Positions 7,992 to 16,479 of a stretch of 64,000 bases of DNA are shown here, piece by piece. Made by a program: the position numbers and the translations under genes. The first letter of the stretch is position 1. Every line of letters begins with the position of its first letter. Under the pieces are notes generated by a model. It was not told the origin of the DNA and did no database searches. It worked only from the letters and a program-made list of their open reading frames with translations. The DNA is from CAYSPG01 sp964432885 (GTDB taxonomy: Bacteria; Bacteroidota; Bacteroidia; AKYH767-A; OLB10), in NCBI GenBank assembly GCA_964432885.1, contig CAYSPG010000015.1, positions 1-64,000 on the forward strand, given 5' to 3'.

Positions 7992-9698
7992 ATGAAAAAG
8001 AATTTAGCTATTTTATTTATACTGCTATGCCCATGCGGCTTGATGGCGCAAAACTGGAGCAATGCAGACCGGGCAATTATTGCTGGCCGGATTGACACGC
8101 TGCTTATTGACTATATGCAAAAAAGCGGATTAAAATTGCCGGGCGAAAATAAACGTAATGATAAAGTAGTGGGCGATTTACGTACCATGATTGCCATTGA
8201 TGCAGAGGTTTTTGATGACATAAACGCTGAGTATAATGAGAAAAAACAACAGTATGTTTTAAAATTAAAATCGCGCAACGATTATATTGAAGATTTAATT
8301 GAAGCTTTTCCCAAAGGACTTTTGATAAACAACCGCAACCTTAATGTGAGTTACAGCCGCATGAACGAAAATATTGTTACAGCGGTTTTAGCCCGCAATG
8401 TACAGGGAACCAATTCGGGTAAGTTTACCTTTGTAAATGAAGACACACTGCTTATAAAGGTGCGGATAAATCCTGATATGACGGTAAAAATATCTGAGAT
8501 TAGTTCGCTTGGTTCTCATTTGCGCTGTCTTAACGATGATGATACGGATGGGGTGACAGATGATAATGATGAATGTAGAAATGCTTCAGGATTAATAGCA
8601 TTATCCGGATGTCCTGACAACGATGGTGACGGCATACCAAATTATAAAGACAATTGCCCTAATGAAAAGGGAGACGTGGCAAACGGTGGATGTGCCCCGT
8701 CAACTTTTCCGTATCAGTTTGTGTTTTCAGCTAGTGTAGGCTACTTGTTTAACCGGGTAAATCTTGAAAAATTGAAGAGTGGCGATTTGGGTTATGAAAG
8801 TGTTGACGACAAAAATTCAAATTTTGATAATGGGAAAATTTTTAATCCTACCGAAAGAACCTCAACATTGGGTTTAAACGCGCACATTGCCTACTATTTT
8901 GGGAAAAATAAATTTAATAAATCGGTAGGCATTTCCCTGGGGGTTGGTTTTTCCCGATACCTGGAAGGTGCCGAGTATGGATTAGATGGTATAAAATATG
9001 TATATAAGGCTATTGATAGTGACGGTGACGCTTATCATCAGATTTTGACTTTTAATACCAGTGCAAAAGAAAAAATCACATATAACTTTTTAAATCTTCC
9101 GCTCATGCTAAGGTATAAGAAAAAATTTGGAAGCCTTGCTGCTGAAGTATCTTTAGGGCCATCGTTTTTAATAACAAGGGTGTCTTCAAAGTTTGTTGGA
9201 ACATATAACCTTGAAGCGATTTACGAATACAAAATTAATAATGACAAGGGTGATTTGGAGTATAGTCCAATCTATGAACATGATATACATGATTGGATTA
9301 TAATGAAAGATACTATGAATTTATTTACTGGCAACGGAAATACTCCAAATGGGGCAGATGAAATAGAAAATCTTGCTGCAGCAGGTTATAATGTGGGCTT
9401 AAATATTGAGCCAAAAAATAAAGGGGAATCAGCAGGAAGAAAAACGCGAACAGCCATTGCCGGAAACATTTCTCTTGATTTGTTTTACCATGTGGGACCT
9501 AAGGTAGCGGTAAAAGTTGGAGGCAGTTTTATTTATGCAAAACTTAAAAACAAAAATGCTGATGATGGGTACCAAACATTTTCAAAAAATAAAGATGATG
9601 AATTCAGTTCGTTGTTAAACAGCAGTGTAAATGCCAACTATACTGCCTATGGTTTTAACATAGGACTTATTATTGGCCTTAACGTAAATAAAAAATAA
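7992..9698 (+). CDS. Outer-membrane beta-barrel with TSP3 calcium repeats
   Basis: This 568-residue protein has a signal peptide (cleavage after LMAQ, residue 20) and a periplasmic N-terminal domain of about 150 residues. Next come thrombospondin type-3 repeats at about 179-235, recognisable as DDDTDGVTDDNDEC and DNDGDGIPNYKDNCP. These Asp-rich loops bind calcium. The remaining 330 residues alternate polar and hydrophobic residues and end in an aromatic/hydrophobic strand, as in an OmpA/PorT-like outer-membrane barrel. No C-terminal OmpA peptidoglycan-binding domain is present. It sits in the operon with the PKD protein and tssR, so it may be the outer-membrane element that surrounds the T6SS exit site. 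That role is inference from position only. Confidence 0.75.
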   Translation: MKKNLAILFILLCPCGLMAQNWSNADRAIIAGRIDTLLIDYMQKSGLKLPGENKRNDKVVGDLRTMIAIDAEVFDDINAEYNEKKQQYVLKLKSRNDYIEDLIEAFPKGLLINNRNLNVSYSRMNENIVTAVLARNVQGTNSGKFTFVNEDTLLIKVRINPDMTVKISEISSLGSHLRCLNDDDTDGVTDDNDECRNASGLIALSGCPDNDGDGIPNYKDNCPNEKGDVANGGCAPSTFPYQFVFSASVGYLFNRVNLEKLKSGDLGYESVDDKNSNFDNGKIFNPTERTSTLGLNAHIAYYFGKNKFNKSVGISLGVGFSRYLEGAEYGLDGIKYVYKAIDSDGDAYHQILTFNTSAKEKITYNFLNLPLMLRYKKKFGSLAAEVSLGPSFLITRVSSKFVGTYNLEAIYEYKINNDKGDLEYSPIYEHDIHDWIIMKDTMNLFTGNGNTPNGADEIENLAAAGYNVGLNIEPKNKGESAGRKTRTAIAGNISLDLFYHVGPKVAVKVGGSFIYAKLKNKNADDGYQTFSKNKDDEFSSLLNSSVNANYTAYGFNIGLIIGLNVNKK

Positions 9699-9750
9699 CG
9701 GATAATTTAAACTAAATTTTGATCCTAAAACCTAACCTAATATTTAATTT

Positions 9751-10785
9751 ATGGATAAACGAATTTTTAGCATACTAATAGCCGTAATTCTTATTGCCGG
9801 TTCGGTACTTTTATTGCGCATGTGTAACCGTTGCGAAAGTCCTACAATTACTTTTGATCCTATAAAGCCACGCATTGGGGATGTGGTTACTTTTAGTTGT
9901 GAAAATGCTGAAGGAGATTTAAAGTGGGAATTTGGAGATGGAAAAACATCATCGGGTGTAACAGCAACCAATAAATTTGCTGAAGCCAAAAATCATACTG
10001 TAAAGGCTACAGTTAATGATGGTGAATGTGCCAGCGAAGTACAAGTGGTTGTAATAGAAGAGAGAAAAATGCAAACCGTGCAACCATCCGTTTCATTTCC
10101 CGCAACAATATACACCGGTGAGGAAATTACTTTTAGTGAAAACACTGCAGAAGCATCTTCCTGGAAATGGGCAGTAAAAGAAACCAAAGCAGAGTTTAAT
10201 GGAGGTAACGATTTTAAAACCAAATTTGAAAAAGCTGGTGTCTATACAATTTCTGTTTCGGTAAACGGAGCGTATGTAAATGGCGACACATCATTTACTG
10301 TTAATGTGGTAAAACCCGAACCCAAAAAAGTAATAATACCTGCCGGCCCAACCCCAGAGCAACTGGAAGCTTTGCGATTAAAAAGGTTGGAAGAACAAGA
10401 GCGTAGAGAGCAAGCCCGCAAAGATGCAGCTCTCCGCAGAGCCGAAGAATTAAGAAAGAAAAAAGAGGATGAGGAGCAGAATAAGCCTCATTACATGAGC
10501 GACAATGACTTTAAAAGCACAATAATGCAAATGGGAAATGATTTACATACCGATCAGAATGCAAGTGATGAGTGGCAGGAAAATATTATCGGCAAACAGG
10601 CATGTAACAGGCAAATCACATTTATTTTAACCGACCAGGATAATGACAAGGAAACAATAAAATCGGAAGAATTTAAAAGGCAGCTTTTACTGGGTCAAAC
10701 TGTTATAACCGGCATAGGAGGTATTGTAAGAGGAAAAGACAATTGCATCTCAATTGTAAACGTAACTGTTCAAACAAAAAAATGA
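9751..10785 (+). CDS. Membrane-anchored PKD-domain protein, TssP-like
   Basis: This 344-residue protein has one N-terminal membrane span (about residues 5-23). Two PKD-like domains follow (about 35-108, with LKWEFGDGKTSSG, and about 112-192, with SWKWAVKE). After these come a strongly charged helix (about 203-247, ERREQARKDAALRRAEEL-like) and a C-terminal domain of about 90 residues. The plan, a single inner-membrane anchor with a PKD domain in the periplasm, is the same as the TssP-like protein at 36404-37309, although the C-terminal domains differ. In Bacteroidota T6SSiii, TssP is one of five envelope-complex proteins. This copy may be a second TssP-type subunit or a connector to TssR. Its stop overlaps the next start (ATGA). 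Confidence 0.65.
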   Translation: MDKRIFSILIAVILIAGSVLLLRMCNRCESPTITFDPIKPRIGDVVTFSCENAEGDLKWEFGDGKTSSGVTATNKFAEAKNHTVKATVNDGECASEVQVVVIEERKMQTVQPSVSFPATIYTGEEITFSENTAEASSWKWAVKETKAEFNGGNDFKTKFEKAGVYTISVSVNGAYVNGDTSFTVNVVKPEPKKVIIPAGPTPEQLEALRLKRLEEQERREQARKDAALRRAEELRKKKEDEEQNKPHYMSDNDFKSTIMQMGNDLHTDQNASDEWQENIIGKQACNRQITFILTDQDNDKETIKSEEFKRQLLLGQTVITGIGGIVRGKDNCISIVNVTVQTKK

Positions 10786-11465
10786 AACCAAACCTTAAAC
10801 AAATGTTTACATTAAAAAATTGCTTTTTAGCGGCAGCAGTTTGCCTAGTGTCTAATTCACATGTATGGGCACAGTCAGGATTAAAAACATTTAACACACT
10901 TACATTTTTTTACATTGATAACAGTGAGGGTTTTGACAGTAGCCCTTTAAATGCTCCCATCAATTATGAGGTGGGTCAGGAATTTGCAAAGAGACTAAAT
11001 GCTGTTGCCGATAAAGCCGATAATTACTTTTTATTGCTTGGGGTTAATGGTCAGGATCCCAAACAATCGTCTAATGCCAAATCGCTACTCGGATCTGATT
11101 GGGTAAAAAAATACATAGCACGTACCTCCCACGAGGCAGACTATGGTTTTGAAAAGGCTCTTTTAAGGGAATCATTTTCATTAAATCCTATACGGATAAA
11201 AAAGGAAATTAATGTTTACCTCTATTTATCCGGGTACGCCTTAAGTCAAATGCAAAAAAACACTGAGGATATGCCCACTCCATTACTATTTCCTAAAGAA
11301 ATAATTGCTTACGTAGATAACAATAATGCCAAAATAAATATTACCGTAGTAACAAATAAGGAAACGGCCGAAGCAATTACTCCCGAAGCGATTAAAAACA
11401 AATTCACCTTTTGCAGTATTCAAATAGAGCAAAAAAATATTGACGTTGAAATTATGTCATTTTAA
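10782..11465 (+). CDS. Small periplasmic protein next to tssR; possible TssQ role
   Basis: This 227-residue exported protein has a signal peptide (MKPNLKQMFTLKNCFLAAAV..., cleavage after VWAQ). The ATG at 10782 overlaps the stop of the PKD gene as ATGA, which implies translational coupling and decides the start; an ATG at 10803 is the alternative. The mature domain is mixed alpha/beta with no motif I recognise. Its place between a TssP-like gene and tssR makes it a candidate for the small envelope-complex subunit (TssQ in Bacteroides). However, TssQ is described as a lipoprotein, and I see no convincing lipobox cysteine here. Treat the role as a hypothesis. Confidence 0.6.
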   Translation: MKPNLKQMFTLKNCFLAAAVCLVSNSHVWAQSGLKTFNTLTFFYIDNSEGFDSSPLNAPINYEVGQEFAKRLNAVADKADNYFLLLGVNGQDPKQSSNAKSLLGSDWVKKYIARTSHEADYGFEKALLRESFSLNPIRIKKEINVYLYLSGYALSQMQKNTEDMPTPLLFPKEIIAYVDNNNAKINITVVTNKETAEAITPEAIKNKFTFCSIQIEQKNIDVEIMSF

Positions 11466-11514
11466 TTTTTACCAGCCCTTTAATTACTTCATACAATTCT
11501 CAAAACCATTGTTT

Positions 11515-13962
11515 ATGAATTATAAAACAAACCTAAGTTTTGCCTTTCTGTTTTTTTATTTTTTTAACACACACCATTTAATGGCACAAATTGATGGCGG
11601 TGCGCTATCAAAGCTAACGCCCGTAAAAGTGCCCGAAGCATATAAATCTCCTTTAGGAAGGATAGTACCCAATAACGCACCAACAATAAAAGGCAGTACA
11701 GGTCCCTATAGCGGGACATATTGGATTGTGTATTCAGACCGGGATAATAATCAGACCTATAAAGATAAAAACCTGACGCAGCCATTTAACTCCGTAAACT
11801 TTAAAGAGATATTTATTGTGGCCGATCAAACCGATAAAGCTTTAAGGCTTGTTGAATACGATCCGGCAAATGCTGCGGTAGATGAAGCAAAAGGTAAATC
11901 GTTTTTTACAGCAGTTGCAAAAGATGCCGGATGGGTAAATAAAAAAAATGTGCTTTTGTGGTCGGTAAGTTTGGTTGATTCGGTAAATACGTATGCGCGT
12001 AAAGCAGTTTCTATTAAAAAGCTTAGTGAAATGAATGATCTTACTTCGATTATTGAGCGTGGCATAGTTAAAATTTACGATGACCCTGGTAAACAGCACT
12101 TGAACGATAAAGACATTAAACTGTTTCAGTATTTGTTTATTTATAAGGAAGAAAATGACATGTTTCTGGTAGGCAACAACAATGTAATGAAACCAAGTAC
12201 CGTCCCATATAATTTGTATGGATGGGTAGCCAAAAGCCAGTTACAAGAGTGGTCGAGTGCATTATGTTTACGCGTAAACTTTGATCCAGTTGCCGTTAGT
12301 GAACGTGATAAAAACAATATAGAACCCTGCTTTATGAGGAATGAAGAGAATGCCATTAGCTACAAAGAAGGAAAAGACCATAAGTGCATGATATTTAACT
12401 TTGATGACCCTACAGATGGAAAAAAAGACAACCCATACTTATTGGGATATCCTATAATAGCATCTTCAAAACGTGACGCTACTGTATTTAAGACCGGCTA
12501 TGTAACAAACATAGTTGACAGAAACGGTAGAAATGTATTTACGGCCATGCAGGGTGCAGATCAAAACCGAACATTTGAAAAGGTAAAAAACGAGAAGGAA
12601 AAAATAAACATTGTATTTGTTTATGATGGAGCAGACAGGAATAGTTATAAATCCTTGTGTTCAGCCATTGATGCCAACACAAATATTGGCAACAAAGTGG
12701 CAACAAATAATGATTACAAATTAGGTGCTGTAATTTATAACGATCTAGCCTGTGGTGAAGACCTTGCCTTTGTAAAAATACCCTTTAAATCATCGAAAGA
12801 CATTTTTATTGAATCGCTTAAAGCAAAAATGGATGGATCACCTGCGTGTGATATAAGCCGCGCCACTGCTGCCCCACTTACACAGAGCATAAAGATGGCT
12901 TGTGACTTTTTTGATAATGGTAAGACTACCAACATTATTATTGTAATTGGAACGGTTACAGATAATGATGATACAAAAAAGGAAATAAGTTTAAATGCTT
13001 TGATAACCAAAAACGTTCAAATGGTTATGTACCAAACTACAAATAAAGGAGGTCGGTATTATGATAACTTTACCCGTAATGCAAAATTCTATTTAGAAAG
13101 TATGTCCGCTGCAGCTGATGACCCTTTTAAAAAACAAATAGAAAAAGGAACACGTCAAAAAGCGCGGTTTGAAAACCAGGGCGAAATAGCACGCTTGTTA
13201 TATTCATCAATAATTGGAGAGAGTTATTATAAAGATGAGGGCAGGCAGTTTACGGAAAGAGATTTTAGTAATAGTTTAAAAAGATTATTGCTAAAAATTG
13301 AGGAGAATATAAATCAGTCAAAAGCAATTTTTGAGCAGACCTCTGTAGGTACAGGTAAAGGTCTTACTAGTGCCAACTTAAGTGAAGAAGAGGAAAGCAG
13401 GATGAAAGAATTTCAATCGTGGCTGCTTGATGAAGGGGTTACCTCAGATGTGTTGCAAAAGCTTTCTACTATGAATAACTATCAAATTTTTGTAGAGGGA
13501 TACACAGCTTTAAAACCCAAAAGTGCGGTTAATCAGATTTTTGAACGCAACCTATTTGTATCAGACAAGGAATTTATAAGTCTTTACACCAACATTGAAA
13601 AAGTAGCGGATGCGTTTAGTGCAACTGAAAGAAGAAAGGCGGTTTTGCAGGCTTTTACCGAAATAATTTTTACCTATAAAGGCCCAATAGATGAAAAAAC
13701 TAAGGAACGCTATACCCCTGACGAAATATACTCATTAATTACCAAGCTTTCTGGAGCAACTAACAACCCATCATTTAAGCGAAGTTTGAGAGAAATAGCT
13801 GATGAGAAGAAGGTGTTAAATCCTGAGATAGATGAAATGTACCAGGGATTCAAAAGAGTTGAGGAGCGATTAAAAAAACTAAAGAAGGATAATAACAGCC
13901 AATATTACCAGGATGATCAATGTTTTTATTGGGTTCCCGAGTCGGTACTAACCATTGATTAA
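11515..13962 (+). CDS. tssR: T6SSiii envelope-complex protein TssR
   Basis: An 815-residue periplasmic protein with a signal peptide (cleavage after HLMAQ). It has an N-terminal domain of about 300 residues and then a von Willebrand A-like domain at about 365-560. That domain begins at a hydrophobic strand followed by DGADRN (Asp371) instead of the classical DxSxS metal site. A helical C-terminal domain extends to the end, which reads FYWVPESVLTID. Size, signal peptide, central VWA-like fold and neighbours match TssR, a component of the membrane complex that replaces TssJLM in Bacteroidota. The altered metal motif suggests the VWA fold binds proteins without a metal. The ABC transporter gene follows after 11 bases. 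The C-terminal domain recurs as a separate gene at 18954-19460. Confidence 0.8.
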   Translation: MNYKTNLSFAFLFFYFFNTHHLMAQIDGGALSKLTPVKVPEAYKSPLGRIVPNNAPTIKGSTGPYSGTYWIVYSDRDNNQTYKDKNLTQPFNSVNFKEIFIVADQTDKALRLVEYDPANAAVDEAKGKSFFTAVAKDAGWVNKKNVLLWSVSLVDSVNTYARKAVSIKKLSEMNDLTSIIERGIVKIYDDPGKQHLNDKDIKLFQYLFIYKEENDMFLVGNNNVMKPSTVPYNLYGWVAKSQLQEWSSALCLRVNFDPVAVSERDKNNIEPCFMRNEENAISYKEGKDHKCMIFNFDDPTDGKKDNPYLLGYPIIASSKRDATVFKTGYVTNIVDRNGRNVFTAMQGADQNRTFEKVKNEKEKINIVFVYDGADRNSYKSLCSAIDANTNIGNKVATNNDYKLGAVIYNDLACGEDLAFVKIPFKSSKDIFIESLKAKMDGSPACDISRATAAPLTQSIKMACDFFDNGKTTNIIIVIGTVTDNDDTKKEISLNALITKNVQMVMYQTTNKGGRYYDNFTRNAKFYLESMSAAADDPFKKQIEKGTRQKARFENQGEIARLLYSSIIGESYYKDEGRQFTERDFSNSLKRLLLKIEENINQSKAIFEQTSVGTGKGLTSANLSEEEESRMKEFQSWLLDEGVTSDVLQKLSTMNNYQIFVEGYTALKPKSAVNQIFERNLFVSDKEFISLYTNIEKVADAFSATERRKAVLQAFTEIIFTYKGPIDEKTKERYTPDEIYSLITKLSGATNNPSFKRSLREIADEKKVLNPEIDEMYQGFKRVEERLKKLKKDNNSQYYQDDQCFYWVPESVLTID

Positions 13963-13973
13963 TAGAAAGGGAT

Positions 13974-16442
13974 ATGAACGAGAGCAGTATCATTTCCATT
14001 TCCAATCTTTATTGCAGCTATTCACTTGTTCAAAACAAGAGCGTACTTTTTATTAATAACCTTGAGCTTGAACGAGGCAAAATAATTTTTCTTCTCGGTG
14101 CATCAGGAACGGGCAAAAGCACTTTGCTTGAAACGCTTGGGTTAATGAATAATACCATTGCCGGAGGCACAGTACAATTTTGCCCGGAAAAAACCGAATG
14201 GTATAATTACACTGACCTGTGGAAATCAGAGAACTTAGACTCTGAAATAAATACTATCAGGAAAAAATACCTGAGTTTTATTTTTCAGAATACTAACTTG
14301 ATGGAAAATTTTACTGCCTATGAAAATGTATGCCTTTCTCAAATGATTAAGTCCAATGCGGACCAGCATGCCGCAATGGATAATGCCGAAAAGTTAATGA
14401 ATCAGGTTGGTTTGCATCGCAATCAGGTTGATTATGATACATTATCAGTAAACCTTTCAGGCGGACAGCGCCAACGTGTTTCCTTTGTAAGGGCATTAAA
14501 CAGTGATTTTAAACTGCTTTTATGTGACGAACCAACCGGCAATCTTGACGAGGTTAATGCTCATGAGTTGTTAAACCTTGTAAAACAAAACCTATCTGGT
14601 CAGTCAACAGCAATAATTGTTTCGCATGACGTTAACCTGGCTTTAAAATATGCCGACAAAATTGTACTGATTACAAAAAATCATGAAAAAGGCTATGGCG
14701 AAATCCTTAGTGAGAATATCTATGACAAAAATTATTGGAGTTCATTGTCAAAAGAAGACTTGTTAAATTTTCGACAAAAAATAATTTCACTTTTTTTAGG
14801 TAATTCTTCCAAGGAATTAATTTCACAAAATAATGGGTTAAGCAAAGCAAAGGCTCCAAATGGCAACTACCGGACTTTATTTATAAATAAAGAGGGTAAA
14901 ATACTTTATGGTAAATCAAAATTTAATTTATTAATTCTAAGCATAATTTTATCTCTCACTTTTATTGCAATTGGATTTGCTAATGGCGCATTAAAGTATC
15001 TTGAAACAAAAATTAATGATCCTTTTGTAAACTGGGTTACTGTTGCTTTGCCTGCTACTAAAAGTAAACCCGAGGAGGTAGCTGCAATTGTTGATGCTTT
15101 AAATGCTGATGCCGTTAAAAACAAGTTTAAAATAAATTCAGTTACCAATTATAAAGAGGGCGGAAAATATTTTTTCCCGGCCAGTGGAAATTATTCTGAA
15201 TTAAGTAAGGGTAGAATTTTAGATATAGATGATCCATTAAGTAAAGATTTATTTGGGCCATCAAACCTTATTTTGGGTGACTCAAGTTTTAAAAACGAAA
15301 ATGATTTAGGGGTTGTTATTACCCAAAAGTTATTGCGAAGATTAGGCTATCAGGATAATGCCAAAATAATTTATTTTGACAACGGGGATATTGAATTTAG
15401 TACAAAAGATAGTTTACATTATCGAGTCCCCATTCCTGTAAGAGCAGTAATAAGAAACATTCCAAACAAAAACAATTTTTTAATTACTAAATTTTTTCAT
15501 AACACTTATTTAGCTTCAAGTGATTGTGTTTTTGATTACAACTTTCAGAAAAAACAAATTTTAATTTACACGGGCAGTAATATTGATGACTGCAAAAACC
15601 TACGTGCTGAAATAAATAATTTTTCGGGCGAATTTCCTGAAAACCTGACTAGAGATGATTTAACAATTGATCCGCCTGAGGAATATAACTACCTTTATGA
15701 AAAGGGCTATATTTTACGAGTGTCCTTTAATACTTTGCCGGATGATGCAGTAACAACAGAAAAAATGTTTAAACTGATTTCGGAGTTAAAATCTTATAAA
15801 AAGGGAGAGTATTATAGAGTATTTGATTTTGACATTTTCGTTGAGCACAACAATTCATTAATATCAGATTATTTGAGCATAAGTTTTAAAAGTCTCGATA
15901 ACATAGAGGATTTTGCCAAGCATCTTTCAAAGGAACTTAACAGCAGCGATATTAAAAGCGAAAGTAATTTGGTGGAAATGGATTCAGGCACCATTAAAGA
16001 GAAAAACAATTTTAATTACATGAGCAACATGACATTGCTTATTTCCTCATTGCTTACAGTATTTTCGGTGCTTTCCATTGTTTTGTTTATTTCAAATTTA
16101 CTGCGTACTCATTTAACCAAAGTAAAATCAAACCTTGGCACTTATAAAGCATTTGGATTGGGCAATGCCGAATCAAAAAAAATATACATGACAATTATGC
16201 TCAGGTTCATTGGAGCAGGATTGTTCATTTCATTAATAGCCTCCTTTTGCATAGGTTTGTTAGCAGAAAAGATTTTTGTATCACAATTAAAGGTTGAAGA
16301 TCAGTCATCATATTTCTTACTTGTTGATAAACTTACTTTAACTTTAATTGCTGTAATAGTAGGGATTTCAATTCTTGTCTCTTACATAAATATAAACCGG
16401 ATACTTACGAAAACACCAGGTGATTTAATTTACAACCGGTAA
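13974..16442 (+). CDS. MacB-like ABC transporter (ATPase fused to FtsX-type permease)
   Basis: An 822-residue ATPase-permease fusion. The N-terminal ABC ATPase has Walker A GASGTGKST (42-50), signature LSGGQ (161-165) and Walker B ending CDEPTG (Asp185-Glu186). A linker leads to one membrane span (about residues 315-338), then a periplasmic domain of about 350 residues. Three C-terminal spans follow (about 684-708, 734-760 and 782-804). This is the topology of MacB and related mechanotransmission ABC proteins, which transmit ATP-driven motion to the periplasm and do not move substrate through the membrane. No MacA or TolC partner gene is nearby. Its position between tssR and tssH, with gaps of 11 and 37 bases, suggests a role in T6SS assembly or envelope remodelling, but this is inference. 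Confidence 0.85.
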   Translation: MNESSIISISNLYCSYSLVQNKSVLFINNLELERGKIIFLLGASGTGKSTLLETLGLMNNTIAGGTVQFCPEKTEWYNYTDLWKSENLDSEINTIRKKYLSFIFQNTNLMENFTAYENVCLSQMIKSNADQHAAMDNAEKLMNQVGLHRNQVDYDTLSVNLSGGQRQRVSFVRALNSDFKLLLCDEPTGNLDEVNAHELLNLVKQNLSGQSTAIIVSHDVNLALKYADKIVLITKNHEKGYGEILSENIYDKNYWSSLSKEDLLNFRQKIISLFLGNSSKELISQNNGLSKAKAPNGNYRTLFINKEGKILYGKSKFNLLILSIILSLTFIAIGFANGALKYLETKINDPFVNWVTVALPATKSKPEEVAAIVDALNADAVKNKFKINSVTNYKEGGKYFFPASGNYSELSKGRILDIDDPLSKDLFGPSNLILGDSSFKNENDLGVVITQKLLRRLGYQDNAKIIYFDNGDIEFSTKDSLHYRVPIPVRAVIRNIPNKNNFLITKFFHNTYLASSDCVFDYNFQKKQILIYTGSNIDDCKNLRAEINNFSGEFPENLTRDDLTIDPPEEYNYLYEKGYILRVSFNTLPDDAVTTEKMFKLISELKSYKKGEYYRVFDFDIFVEHNNSLISDYLSISFKSLDNIEDFAKHLSKELNSSDIKSESNLVEMDSGTIKEKNNFNYMSNMTLLISSLLTVFSVLSIVLFISNLLRTHLTKVKSNLGTYKAFGLGNAESKKIYMTIMLRFIGAGLFISLIASFCIGLLAEKIFVSQLKVEDQSSYFLLVDKLTLTLIAVIVGISILVSYININRILTKTPGDLIYNR

Positions 16443-16479
16443 AATTTAAATTGGTAATAAATTTAATATTTAAAGCAGT

